A DNA stretch of 64,000 bases. Origin: Lachnospiraceae bacterium (GTDB lineage Bacteria > Bacillota > Clostridia > Lachnospirales > Lachnospiraceae). Made by a program: the position numbers and the translations under genes. The first letter of the stretch is position 1; each line of letters opens with the position of its first letter. The DNA lies in assembly GCA_009780115.1 (NCBI GenBank), contig WRAQ01000002.1:1-64000 (forward strand), written 5' to 3'. Shown here piece after piece: positions 1 to 8,962 of the stretch. Below the pieces are notes generated by a model. It searched no databases. It was not told where the DNA came from and saw only the letters and a program-made list of their open reading frames with translations.

Positions 1-37
1 AAATCAGCAGTCTTATTACTTATAATAGCATAAAAAT

Positions 38-80
38 ACCGGAAATGAACTATTTTCATCTTGAAAAATTCATTTCCGGT
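38..80 (-). terminator. Rho-independent terminator of the GH94 sugar operon
   Basis: Perfect 12-bp inverted repeat, ACCGGAAATGAA at 38-49 and TTCATTTCCGGT at 69-80, with a 19-nt loop. Read on the minus strand the stem is followed by ATTTTTATG. It lies about 110 bases past the stop of the response regulator, so it probably ends the operon that begins near 12.6 kb. Bases 81-189 between it and the stop are AT-rich with no other signal. Confidence 0.75.
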
Positions 81-189
81 GGATTTTAACTTTACAAAGT
101 GGAATTTACCTTTTCAATTAACCTAGAAGAAATTTTCAGTAAATTTTTTTGAATTATTTAGAGGAAATTTACGTATAAATCCCGACTAA

Positions 190-957
190 TTAACTCAAAA
201 TCTTATTGCGGTACTCATTTGCCGTCATACCTTCAAGCTTCTTAAAAACTTTCGAAAAATGAGTTAAATCTAAAAAGCCGACTTCATCTGAAATATCACC
301 AATCCTAAGTAATGGATCTGCCAATAATTCCTTCGCCTTTTCAATCCTGACACCATTCAAAAGGTCGTAGAAACTCTGTTTCGTATGTTCATTTAAAAGC
401 CGGCTTAAATGCCATTGGCTGACATAAACATGTTCGGCTAAATCGGAAAGGTTTATCTTTTCTTTATAGTTTTCTTTTATATATTTTATGGCATTACTTA
501 CCACAAAACTACCGGCGGCATTTATCTCATTACTACCATCCAAAGATGCGGTGTCTAAACCTAAACTTTGCTCATGCTTTCGCTTGGAGATATTCAGAAT
601 CATAGCTTCAAGTGCTTCAAAGATATTATGTTTCTTTGACGGTTTGACAATAAAACGTGTCACCCCAAGTTTAATCGCTTCCTGGGCATAATCAAAATCT
701 CTATAGCCGGTCAGGATAGATATCTCAATATCAGGATATTCTGATTTAACCGCCGCAATCATCATTAACCCATCCATACCCGGCATACAAATGTCAGTAA
801 AAATAATATCCGGCTTAAGTTCTTTAACTAACCTAACCCCATCATTACCATCTTCTGCCGTACTAACGACCTCACAATCAAAGTCCGCCCAAGGAATAGC
901 TTTACTCATTCCCTCAACAATAATAGGCTCATCATCTACGATAATTACTTTGTACAT
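190..957 (-). CDS. YesN/AraC-type response regulator
   Basis: 255-residue cytoplasmic transcription regulator. An N-terminal receiver domain (about 1-120) shows the acidic pair at D8-D9 and the phospho-acceptor D55 in the run IIFTDICMPG; a C-terminal AraC/XylS double helix-turn-helix occupies about 155-253. This is the YesN architecture, the usual partner of a YesM-type kinase. AGAGGAAG lies just before the ATG. It is the last gene of the minus-strand operon, 56 bases after the PIG-L gene, with the kinase (3219-4970) three genes upstream in the same operon. It probably activates the sugar operon in response to extracellular sugar. Family assignment is firm; the inducer is inference. Confidence 0.93.
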   Translation of the reverse strand: MYKVIIVDDEPIIVEGMSKAIPWADFDCEVVSTAEDGNDGVRLVKELKPDIIFTDICMPGMDGLMMIAAVKSEYPDIEISILTGYRDFDYAQEAIKLGVTRFIVKPSKKHNIFEALEAMILNISKRKHEQSLGLDTASLDGSNEINAAGSFVVSNAIKYIKENYKEKINLSDLAEHVYVSQWHLSRLLNEHTKQSFYDLLNGVRIEKAKELLADPLLRIGDISDEVGFLDLTHFSKVFKKLEGMTANEYRNKILS

Positions 958-1013
958 ATATCTTCCTCTTTGCTTAAGCTGCTCATCGAAACCGTAAATC
1001 CTTTCCTAGTTTC

Positions 1014-1856
1014 TTACTTCGACCGCTTTATCCTCTCAATTACATCCTCCCGCAAATCGTCAAGATGTTTGTTAATAAAGCCATAAACATCCGGATTTTC
1101 AATCAATTCTGTGATATCCATTCCATATGATAATGAAGTTGTCACATCAACACTATGGGAAGCAAAAAACGTTGCATTAGCCAAACGGCGCCCAAGGGCG
1201 GCAAGGTCATAGCGCTTCCCGCCGGCACATTGTGAAGCGAATATCGATAGCAGCTTTTCGGCAACTTCCGGATTTGGCGAGGTATCAAAAACGATTTTTG
1301 CTTCATCCATCAACCAGTCCAAACCGCGCCATACCTCAAGGGCATAGACTTTATCCGCTCGGGACTCCTTTGGAAGTAAACGGAGTGCTTCTAAGGTTCG
1401 GAGGACAACACCGACATGAGTGTCATGTTTGTCGGCTAAATTGTGTGTAAATACAATTTCCGGGTTACATAGCTTAATTATGCCGGCTAACTCTTTTGCA
1501 CACAAACCGTCACCGGAATTTTTAATCACTTTGCTTGGATAGCCTAATTGAATCATGGCAGAATATTTTCCGATGATTGCGGCATCATCTTGCTCTTTTG
1601 CGCGGACTTTTTGCATTTCTTCATCGGTCATTTTCGCATATTCACCATCGCGCGGTGAGCCGGCACCGTCAGTTACTACGATAGCAGTAAACCATTTGTT
1701 TTCATCAGCGAAACACTCAGCAATTGCGCCATAAGCCATAATCTCAATATCATCTTGATGTGCGGCGATACAAAGGTGGGTGGTTCTTAAAAGGGCAGTG
1801 GTTTGGTCGCTGCTATCCGGTACAAAGATGTGTCCTTTTTCATTCTTTAGATTCAT
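1014..1856 (-). CDS. PIG-L (LmbE-like) family N-deacetylase
   Basis: 280-residue cytoplasmic protein with no signal peptide. The zinc site of the PIG-L family is visible: AHQDDIE at about 32-38 (the family AHxDDxE motif) and a second cluster H138, H144, H147 in THNLADKHDTHV. Characterised members remove acetyl groups from N-acetylglucosaminyl compounds; archaeal diacetylchitobiose deacetylase belongs to this family. Good ribosome site GGAGGG before the ATG. It sits 15 bases after a solute-binding lipoprotein gene in an operon that also has a chitobiose-phosphorylase-like GH94 enzyme, so GlcNAc, diacetylchitobiose or a phosphorylated product is a plausible substrate. The family is firm; the substrate is inferred from context only. 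Confidence 0.88.
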   Translation of the reverse strand: MNLKNEKGHIFVPDSSDQTTALLRTTHLCIAAHQDDIEIMAYGAIAECFADENKWFTAIVVTDGAGSPRDGEYAKMTDEEMQKVRAKEQDDAAIIGKYSAMIQLGYPSKVIKNSGDGLCAKELAGIIKLCNPEIVFTHNLADKHDTHVGVVLRTLEALRLLPKESRADKVYALEVWRGLDWLMDEAKIVFDTSPNPEVAEKLLSIFASQCAGGKRYDLAALGRRLANATFFASHSVDVTTSLSYGMDITELIENPDVYGFINKHLDDLREDVIERIKRSK

Positions 1857-1871
1857 ATTCCCTCCATTATA

Positions 1872-3203
1872 CTAATATCCATATCTTTCATACAGCATAA
1901 AACTTGCCTTTAGTGCATCTTCAATCTTCACATCACCAACCAATATATCCGCGATGCCGTCAAAGATTGGTTCACGGCACCGGCCCTGAAAATTATCCTG
2001 CACCGCCCCGGTATATGATGTCACCCGGCTGACCATATTTATTGCTTTAGTTTGCAGACTATTAAACTCCGGGCTTTCTACAAAGTCGGGTTTGACAGCT
2101 AATGCTGTTGCGGTATGCCCGGCAAATTTCAATACTATTTCCGTCTTAGTCATATGCTCAACAAAGCTAATCGCCGCCGCCCGTTTTTCCGGATTGTTCC
2201 ACGCTTTCCTTGTAATATAATATCCCATCGACAACCCGCCGATTAAATCGGTTGCCCGCCGGTTGCCTCTCGTTGGGACAAATGTAATATCAAATTTATC
2301 CAGCGCTTCCTCGCTAAGGGACTTACAAAAACTGACTATTTCCCCCACTTTCCACGAGCCGTCCAGCAAAAATGCTGCCTGCCCGCGGGCAAAGAACTGA
2401 AAACTCTCATCATCAGTCATCGTTAAAGTATTTACCGGAAAAAAACCGTTATCATATAATTTTTTTATATCCTGTATCCCCCGAAGCCATGCCTGCCCGG
2501 CCGGTTCATCTACACTTGCCGGAATAACAAGATGTGTTTCCAAGGTAGTATAGTTAAAGACTGCATTCTCCCACCAATAATGCGGAACATGCCCCAAAGC
2601 AGCAGCAATCGGGATAAAACCCGCGTTTTTTATTGCTTCGCAATCATTCAAAAACTGTTCCCAAGTATAATTATCACCGGGAATTGCAACACCGGCGGCC
2701 GATAGAACCTCTGTATTAATGAATAATGCTTCCCAAAAACCGTCGACCGGCACAGCATAAGCATTGCCGTCGACCAAAGATTTAGGTAGTTTTTCATCAT
2801 CCATATTGCCGGCATAATCAGGATAAAGCTCTCTTATTTCATTTAATGAAACAACTTTACTTGCTTCAATAAAAGAACTTGCATCAGCTCCGGTAAAGAA
2901 AAATAAGACATCCGGTTCCGATGATGTTTCAAAATCATTTAATACTTTTTTCTTGGAAGCTTCATCAAAGATAACCGAATTGTTGATAACCCGGTTCCCG
3001 GTTGCCTCCTCCCAATTTACTATTTCCTCGCGGAATTTATCAGCATTGGAAATATTACGCGAGTATGGCGTAACAACTTCAAGGGTCGTCCCGTTAAATT
3101 CATTGCTTTGCTCGCTTCTATTGCCTGGCTCATTTATATTACATGAGCTTAATAACAGTGTCATGATAATGCAAAATATTGAGATATTTTTTATTTTTTG
3201 CAT
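1872..3203 (-). CDS. Family 1 extracellular solute-binding lipoprotein (second of operon)
   Basis: 443 residues. N-terminal lipoprotein signal with lipobox ending at C21 (LLSSC), then a family 1 sugar-binding fold: 'VDGNAYAVPVDGFWEALFIN' resembles the hinge/ligand region of such proteins. I chose the ATG at 3203; the open frame extends to a TTG at 3215, but the run GGAAGGG that would be the ribosome site lies between the two. It follows the kinase gene by 15 bases. The operon already has a dedicated binding protein next to its permeases (8963-10591), of a different, longer type. This one may therefore deliver ligand to, or sense ligand with, the adjacent membrane kinase, or feed the same permeases with another sugar. 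That role is inference. Confidence 0.9.
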   Translation of the reverse strand: MQKIKNISIFCIIMTLLLSSCNINEPGNRSEQSNEFNGTTLEVVTPYSRNISNADKFREEIVNWEEATGNRVINNSVIFDEASKKKVLNDFETSSEPDVLFFFTGADASSFIEASKVVSLNEIRELYPDYAGNMDDEKLPKSLVDGNAYAVPVDGFWEALFINTEVLSAAGVAIPGDNYTWEQFLNDCEAIKNAGFIPIAAALGHVPHYWWENAVFNYTTLETHLVIPASVDEPAGQAWLRGIQDIKKLYDNGFFPVNTLTMTDDESFQFFARGQAAFLLDGSWKVGEIVSFCKSLSEEALDKFDITFVPTRGNRRATDLIGGLSMGYYITRKAWNNPEKRAAAISFVEHMTKTEIVLKFAGHTATALAVKPDFVESPEFNSLQTKAINMVSRVTSYTGAVQDNFQGRCREPIFDGIADILVGDVKIEDALKASFMLYERYGY

Positions 3204-3218
3204 ATTCCCTTCCAATCT

Positions 3219-4970
3219 TCACACCGGAATCAAAATCCTTGAAACTGTCCGGTCATTCTCATCATTCGAAATATCTAAACCACTATCTTCACCATAGATA
3301 ATCTTTAACCGCTTGTTCACATTCCTTAGCCCCAAACTGCCGCTCCAATTCTTAACCTCTGCTTTTTCAGAAAGTAAAGCATCAATCTTCTCTTTCTCAC
3401 TATCCTTTAGCTTACGGTCATTAATAATCAGGATGATGATTTTCCCGTCATCTTTTTTAACCTGAACCAGAATATTGGCTTTTTTCCGGTCTTTCATTCC
3501 GTGCTCAACCGCATTTTCCAGCAGCGGTTGCACAATCAGCCGGGGAATCGTGGTAGAAAGCAACGATTCATCAATCTCTTTATCAACATGAAAACGGGCG
3601 CCAAAACGCTGGCCGATAATATATAAATAAGCATCCACATAATCAATTTCATCAGCTAGTGAATGATACTTTTTTTGCTCACGGTTCATTGTAAAATCAA
3701 GCATTGTACTTAATGCCTCAATCATCATTGTAACTTTTTCGTTACCGTTCATTCGCGCTTCCCAATTGATAATTTCTAAAGTATTATTAAGGAAATGCGG
3801 GTTAATCTGCGACTGTAAAGCTTCAATGCTGGCATCTCTTACGGCAAGCTCCTCAAGAAAAATGCGTTGGAACTGATGCTTTAATTCTTTAGACATTGCG
3901 TTATATGCATCAATCAGGAATGTAAATTCTTCACTGCTGCTATCATTTGAAATCTCATAACCATAATCACCTTCTTTTATCTTTTTCGAGGCATCGATTA
4001 ATTTTGAGATTGGTTTCGTCACTCTCTGACGGAAGAAATTAAAAATCAAGTAAAAGAACGGAAGTAAAAAAATCGCAACAAGGATATATATATAACGCGC
4101 TATCGTTACCTCTCTAAGTAACGACCGCGAATCCAAGTCAATTAAGAACGTTATTGTATGTTTGCCAAACTCAATTGATTTGTATGAATATGCTGTATTT
4201 TGGTAACGGTTAGTAATACTGCGGTTAAAATCATCACTGAACCGGCTCGTTATCGAAGCACTATCGATTCCATTATTTAATACCTCACGGCCATCAACAA
4301 GAACTTCATAATTTGCCGCCCCCCAGATACTATCCAAACTGTGAAAAATACGGGTAACATCAAGCTCAATAACCAGCATCGCATAGGGTTGATAATAAGT
4401 ATCAACAATATTCCTGACCAGATACAGCCGGTCATCAAGGTACATTAGCTCAAGCTCATTTTCCAGACTTAGGCCGCGCTCCATTACGTCTGCCTGACAA
4501 AAATCAATAAAGTTTTGCACCGTATCATAACCTGTCAATGTCATATCAGAAACACGATAAGCATTGACGGTATAATATATCTGGCCGGGATTATCAAGAA
4601 AAAAGAGCATCGTGCTTAAGAAGCTATCATTATAAGTATAATATTGATTCAAAAAATTTGTAATTTGCCGAAATAATACTTGTTCCCTTCCATCAAGCAA
4701 ATATTGATGATAACTATTTTCAATCGTTGAAATATAGGTGGCGTTTTTGGATGCGCGGACAGCTTCATTTAAGTAAATCTCACATATCTCAACTGCTTTG
4801 TCGGTTGACTCTTCAATTGTCCTCATGATTTGGCTGTTGATAGTAGACGTAACGAAATAGAGCACGATAGTGGCAATTAAAATCAGCGGTAACAGCCAGC
4901 CGAATAGAAGTACCATTACCATGCTCCATTCCAGTTTTCGTTTTCGTCTTATCTTCGCTTTCATTTTCAT
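3219..4970 (-). CDS. YesM-type sensor histidine kinase
   Basis: 583 residues. Membrane helix at about 17-40, extracellular sensor region about 41-290, second membrane helix about 292-313, HAMP about 315-365, then a His_kinase domain with the phospho-acceptor H392 in SQINPHFLNN and an HATPase_c domain (N-box LLENAVEHG, glycine box SLGLRNVNKRL). Sensor kinase for extracellular sugar signals, pairing with the YesN-type regulator at 190-957. The ATG overlaps the stop of the phosphohexomutase gene (ATGA, 4967-4970) and has only a weak GGAA site, so translation is probably coupled. A second ATG two codons in is equally usable. Confidence 0.93.
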   Translation of the reverse strand: MKMKAKIRRKRKLEWSMVMVLLFGWLLPLILIATIVLYFVTSTINSQIMRTIEESTDKAVEICEIYLNEAVRASKNATYISTIENSYHQYLLDGREQVLFRQITNFLNQYYTYNDSFLSTMLFFLDNPGQIYYTVNAYRVSDMTLTGYDTVQNFIDFCQADVMERGLSLENELELMYLDDRLYLVRNIVDTYYQPYAMLVIELDVTRIFHSLDSIWGAANYEVLVDGREVLNNGIDSASITSRFSDDFNRSITNRYQNTAYSYKSIEFGKHTITFLIDLDSRSLLREVTIARYIYILVAIFLLPFFYLIFNFFRQRVTKPISKLIDASKKIKEGDYGYEISNDSSSEEFTFLIDAYNAMSKELKHQFQRIFLEELAVRDASIEALQSQINPHFLNNTLEIINWEARMNGNEKVTMMIEALSTMLDFTMNREQKKYHSLADEIDYVDAYLYIIGQRFGARFHVDKEIDESLLSTTIPRLIVQPLLENAVEHGMKDRKKANILVQVKKDDGKIIILIINDRKLKDSEKEKIDALLSEKAEVKNWSGSLGLRNVNKRLKIIYGEDSGLDISNDENDRTVSRILIPV

Positions 4971-6385
4971 GACAGTTTTAAAAATTCCTCATATGCCAAA
5001 CAAACACTTTTTGCATCCTCAGCATCAGGCATTTCACAAAAAATCCGCAGTAGCGGTTCGGTTCCGGAAAACCTGGCGGCAACCCAGCCGCCGTTTTTAA
5101 AATAGACCTTACAGCCGTCGAGGTAAGATACCTGTTCAACCGGAAATTCAAGCCCCGGTATCTGTTTTTTCACCATCAACGTTTCTAAAATCTGCGCTTT
5201 CTTTTCATTAGTAAACTTGTAATCCCGCTCTTCCATGAAAATCGAGCCATATTTAGCTTCAATCTCACGATAGATATTAGATATTTTCTGCCCTGTCACC
5301 GCAATCATCTCAACAAGCAGCATCGCCGCATATATGCCGTCTTTACCCTTGATATGGCCTCTGACAGTCAAACCGCCGGAAGATTCGCCGCCAAGAACGG
5401 CATCTTCTTTCGTAATCGCCGCTGAAATATGCTTAAAACCAACCGGGACCTCAAAACATTTTTGCCCGAAACTCTCTGCGACCCGGTCAAGCTGATGGGT
5501 TGTTGCGATATTGCGGACCACCGGGCCGGACCAGCCTTTGTGTTTCACCAAATAATAATATAATAAGACCAAAATATCATTAGGATGCAAAAAACGACCG
5601 GTATCATCAATAATCCCAATCCGGTCGGCATCGCCGTCCGTCGCAAGGCCGATATCGCATTTGTAATCAACTACTGCATTTTGGAGCGACCGCAAGGTAG
5701 CCGCCGTCGGGGACGGTAGTTTTCCGCCAAACAAAGTATCATGGCGGCCGTTGATGGTCACTACCTCACAGCGGGCAGTATGGAGAATCGTTGTAATCGA
5801 TGTTTCGCTGACACCAAACATCGGATCGAAAGCAACCTTTAAATGGGCATCGCGGATTTTATCCATATTAACTGCGGCGATGATGTTATCAAGGTATTCA
5901 TTTAGGGGATAAATTTCTTTAATTAACCCCTTAGCTACTGCTTTATCATATTCCATTTCCGCAACCGTGCCGCCGGAAGCAGAAGCAATATAACGCTCGA
6001 CATCAGCCGTCTGGGCTTCATCAGCATCGCGCCCTCCGGCGGTAAACAACTTAATCCCGTTATACAAAGCCGGGTTGTGGCTTGCGGTAATCATCATGCC
6101 GTAAGGCAACTCATGTTTCATCACATAATACATAATTAACGGGGTTGGCGCCGATTTATTGACCAGCTCGGTCAATATGCCCTCGGCGGCAAAAACCATT
6201 GCTGCCCATTGCATCGCTTCCTTAGCAAGGAAACGCCGGTCATAACCAATTACTATTTTATTATCCTGAACACCTTCTGCTTTCATTTTGCCGCAGATCG
6301 CTTTTGCGAAAAGTTGGATATTGGCTTTCGTAAACTCATCGCCAATTATTGCCCGCCAACCGCCGGTCCCAAATTTTATCGGCAT
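4967..6385 (-). CDS. Alpha-D-phosphohexomutase (phosphoglucomutase/phosphomannomutase or GlcNAc-phosphate mutase type)
   Basis: 472 residues, cytoplasmic. All four family loops are visible: N-terminal GTGGWR (6-11), the phosphoserine loop TASHNP (S102), the metal loop DGDADR, the sugar-binding loop GGESSGG and the C-terminal phosphate loop RFSGTEPLLR. It interconverts hexose-1-phosphate and hexose-6-phosphate. The gene directly follows the GH94 phosphorylase (one base apart at 6386), so its likely job is to carry the sugar-1-phosphate released by phosphorolysis into glycolysis or amino-sugar metabolism. Ribosome site GGGAGG. Glucose versus N-acetylglucosamine specificity cannot be read from these motifs. 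Confidence 0.92.
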   Translation of the reverse strand: MPIKFGTGGWRAIIGDEFTKANIQLFAKAICGKMKAEGVQDNKIVIGYDRRFLAKEAMQWAAMVFAAEGILTELVNKSAPTPLIMYYVMKHELPYGMMITASHNPALYNGIKLFTAGGRDADEAQTADVERYIASASGGTVAEMEYDKAVAKGLIKEIYPLNEYLDNIIAAVNMDKIRDAHLKVAFDPMFGVSETSITTILHTARCEVVTINGRHDTLFGGKLPSPTAATLRSLQNAVVDYKCDIGLATDGDADRIGIIDDTGRFLHPNDILVLLYYYLVKHKGWSGPVVRNIATTHQLDRVAESFGQKCFEVPVGFKHISAAITKEDAVLGGESSGGLTVRGHIKGKDGIYAAMLLVEMIAVTGQKISNIYREIEAKYGSIFMEERDYKFTNEKKAQILETLMVKKQIPGLEFPVEQVSYLDGCKVYFKNGGWVAARFSGTEPLLRIFCEMPDAEDAKSVCLAYEEFLKLS

Positions 6386-8794
6386 TTATTTTTTTCCTCC
6401 CATCACAACTTTTACCTCATTTACGCTCCCTATAGCCATCACTGGAATCTCTTTAACCAATTCCCCATTCAAGTAAAGCTCTTTTACCCCTTTCATAACA
6501 CCATCGGGATTTTCAACTTGAATATTGTATACCGCACCGCGCCAGCGCCTTATTGCACTAAATGACTTCCAATCTGCCGGGACACAAGGGTCAATTTCCA
6601 GGGTTGTAAATCCCGGGCGGATTCCAAGCATATACCTCGTTGCACTAAAGTAAGACCATCCGCCTGACCCGGTCATAAAGGGATGTCTGGCCCGGCCATG
6701 GGCAGTATGCTCAACTCCCATAATAAACTGGCAATATGAATAAGGTTCAGCTTCCCTAATCTCAATCATATCATTTTGGTGGTAAGGGCACAAAGCATCG
6801 TAAAACTTCATCGCCCGGTCCCCGCGCCCAAGCATACATTCCGCCGCCCATGCCCAAGGGTTGGGATGCGAGAAAACTGCCCCGTTTTCCTTAACCCCCG
6901 GATAAACGCGCCCGATAAAACCAAGCTCATCATCCGGTTTGCGGTATGACGGCGCATTAAGCATTAGGCCATAAGGAGTATAAAGAAACTCGTCCACACT
7001 ATCCATCGCTTTAACTGCTTTTTCATAAGGGGCCGCGCCGGAAAGGACCGCCCAAGTATTTGATTCAAGATGAACTTTCCCTTCTTTATCCAAAGCAGTA
7101 CCAATCTTGCGCCCGCTCTTCGTAATGCCGCGGATATACCAGTCCCCATCCCACAATTCATTCTCACAAACAGCGGCGACTTTGTCCGCAAGCGCTTGAT
7201 ATTTCGCCGCATCCTGCGGCCGGTTAAGATATTCTGCCAGGGAAATAAAATATTTAAGTGCCCAATAATGAAGGAAAGATACCATTGCACTTTCCCCGCC
7301 GCCCAAGTTGAGGCAGTCGTTCCAGTCGGCCCTAAGCCCTTTGCAAATCCCGGTCTCACCAACCTCACGCGCCGAAAAATCAAGGATTTTCGTCATATGC
7401 TCATAAACACTTCCCTCGCCGCCGTCGGCATAGGGTAAAATTTTATCCGCAAAGGCAAAATCGCCGGTTTCTTTGATGTATTCAACAATTGCTGCAACCA
7501 ACCACAAAGCATCATCGGAACAAGCATCGGAAATCCCATGGACATAGGTTCCCGAATCCAACGTCGGAACAACTGTCGGCGATTTAAAGGCTTCTTTTTT
7601 TTCATCACTCTTGATAAACCATTCCGGCTGAAAGAGATGAATGCCATAACCTAAAGAAACCAAACCATTTAATAATTCCTCAATCCGCTGTTTACATTTC
7701 TTCGGATTGGAATGAGGAATCGTCATCGCATCTTGAGCGGTATCACGATAACCAAGGCCAGTTCGCCCGCCGACTTCAATAAATGAAGCAAACCGCGAAA
7801 AGATTACATTTATTTCCGATTGAAATAATGTCCAAGTATTTATCAGCGTATTCATTCCTTCGTTTGGAGTATTAATCTGAAGGCCGTCAAATTTATCCTG
7901 CCAATAAGCCTTAAGTTTTTCATAAGCTAAATCAACCGTTGCTAAATCACTATATTTTTCTTTAATTCGGGCGCCCTCTTTCCGATTACCTTCGCCCAAC
8001 ATATAAATCAAGCGTACTTCTTCGCCGGGTTCTAAGACGATATCCTTTTGCAAAGCACCGCAATGGTTGCCGGTTAATTCATGAGACGAAAAGCACTTGC
8101 CTTGTTCAACCGCCGCCGGATTGTCTTCCGTCCGGTACAAGCCAAGAAATTTGTCACGCAGACAGTCAAAACCATCCGGTTCAAAATTTGATGCAAGAAA
8201 CTGATAACCAAATTCTTCATAAAAAAGGTCATACTCAATAATACCATTTTCATGGTCATAATCGGAACCGGCACAATAAAGGCTCATCTGGAAGTTTTGG
8301 TTATCAATCATAATATGGCGGAAAGAAAATTCAAGGTAATTAAAAACGCTCAAATTGCGGGGGCGGCCGCTTAAATTCTTAATTGTCACATCCCACAATA
8401 AGAGTTCTTCACCCAACGGAATAGTCATCCGCTGGGAACTTTTCAGCCCGTCATATTCACATTCATAAATCGTATAGGACATTCCGTGCCGGCAGCTATA
8501 TTTTGCTTCATTAAGCGGTTTGCCAACCGGCTGCCAGGAAATACTCGAATAGTCTCCGGAATCATTGTCCCTTATATAGACATAATAACCGGGGCGGTCC
8601 ATCGGTACACTATTACCCCGGAAGCGGGTAATCCGGTGATACTCCGGAGTCTTATGAAACATATAACCGCCGGCGGTATGATTCATCACTGCGCATGTTT
8701 CTTCCACTCCAAGGTAATTAGTCCACGATGTTGGCAAATCAACCCGGTCAATAACATACTCTCTGTTTTCATTATCGAAATATCCGTATTTCAT
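6386..8794 (-). CDS. GH94 disaccharide phosphorylase, N,N'-diacetylchitobiose phosphorylase-like
   Basis: 802 residues, no signal peptide, cytoplasmic. GH94 enzymes split a beta-linked disaccharide with phosphate to give a sugar-1-phosphate plus a free sugar. The N-terminus MKYGYFDNENREYVI, the stretch FIEVGGRTGLGYRDTAQD (about 338-355), the catalytic stretch KGLRADWNDCLNLGGGES (about 485-502, holding the general-acid Asp) and LESNTWAVLSG match my recollection of Vibrio chitobiose phosphorylase, which is about 801 residues, more closely than clostridial cellobiose phosphorylase, which lacks several of these. Cellobiose or another beta-glucoside remains possible. The neighbours agree: phosphohexomutase downstream, importer upstream, PIG-L deacetylase in the same operon. 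Ribosome site AAGGAAGGG. Confidence 0.85.
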   Translation of the reverse strand: MKYGYFDNENREYVIDRVDLPTSWTNYLGVEETCAVMNHTAGGYMFHKTPEYHRITRFRGNSVPMDRPGYYVYIRDNDSGDYSSISWQPVGKPLNEAKYSCRHGMSYTIYECEYDGLKSSQRMTIPLGEELLLWDVTIKNLSGRPRNLSVFNYLEFSFRHIMIDNQNFQMSLYCAGSDYDHENGIIEYDLFYEEFGYQFLASNFEPDGFDCLRDKFLGLYRTEDNPAAVEQGKCFSSHELTGNHCGALQKDIVLEPGEEVRLIYMLGEGNRKEGARIKEKYSDLATVDLAYEKLKAYWQDKFDGLQINTPNEGMNTLINTWTLFQSEINVIFSRFASFIEVGGRTGLGYRDTAQDAMTIPHSNPKKCKQRIEELLNGLVSLGYGIHLFQPEWFIKSDEKKEAFKSPTVVPTLDSGTYVHGISDACSDDALWLVAAIVEYIKETGDFAFADKILPYADGGEGSVYEHMTKILDFSAREVGETGICKGLRADWNDCLNLGGGESAMVSFLHYWALKYFISLAEYLNRPQDAAKYQALADKVAAVCENELWDGDWYIRGITKSGRKIGTALDKEGKVHLESNTWAVLSGAAPYEKAVKAMDSVDEFLYTPYGLMLNAPSYRKPDDELGFIGRVYPGVKENGAVFSHPNPWAWAAECMLGRGDRAMKFYDALCPYHQNDMIEIREAEPYSYCQFIMGVEHTAHGRARHPFMTGSGGWSYFSATRYMLGIRPGFTTLEIDPCVPADWKSFSAIRRWRGAVYNIQVENPDGVMKGVKELYLNGELVKEIPVMAIGSVNEVKVVMGGKK

Positions 8795-8814
8795 AGGTTC
8801 CCTTCCTTATCCTA

Positions 8815-8857
8815 AATGAGGGACTTTAGCACATAGTTTGTACATTAGTCCCTCATT
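8815..8857. other. Stem-loop between binding-protein and GH94 genes
   Basis: Perfect 11-bp inverted repeat, AATGAGGGACT at 8815-8825 and AGTCCCTCATT at 8847-8857, 21-nt loop. It lies inside the operon just before the GH94 ribosome site. It could be an mRNA stability or processing hairpin, or an attenuator that lowers expression of enzyme genes relative to the abundant binding protein; no T-run follows on the minus strand. Confidence 0.55.
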
Positions 8858-8929
8858 CATTTAATATCTTTCATTGATTATTGCACTTACAACTCTAGAC
8901 CTTCGGGGGATGCGCACTAAAACCGCGCT

Positions 8930-8956
8930 GATATAATGTCTTAGCGACATTATATC
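8930..8956 (-). terminator. Stem-loop after binding-protein gene; copy 1 of a repeated hairpin
   Basis: Perfect 11-bp arms GATATAATGTC (8930-8940) and GACATTATATC (8946-8956) with loop TTAGC, six bases after the stop of the solute-binding protein gene. No long T-run follows, so partial termination or 3' protection of the binding-protein mRNA is more likely than full termination. Almost the same hairpin recurs at 52831-52856. Confidence 0.55.
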
Positions 8957-8962
8957 ATAAAT

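Noticed and set aside
6964..7438. Open frames on both strands inside the GH94 gene
   Set aside because: No ribosome sites, odd residue composition, and full overlap with a well-supported gene: shadows of high-GC codon use. The same applies to frames within the surface protein, GH31 and GH29 genes.
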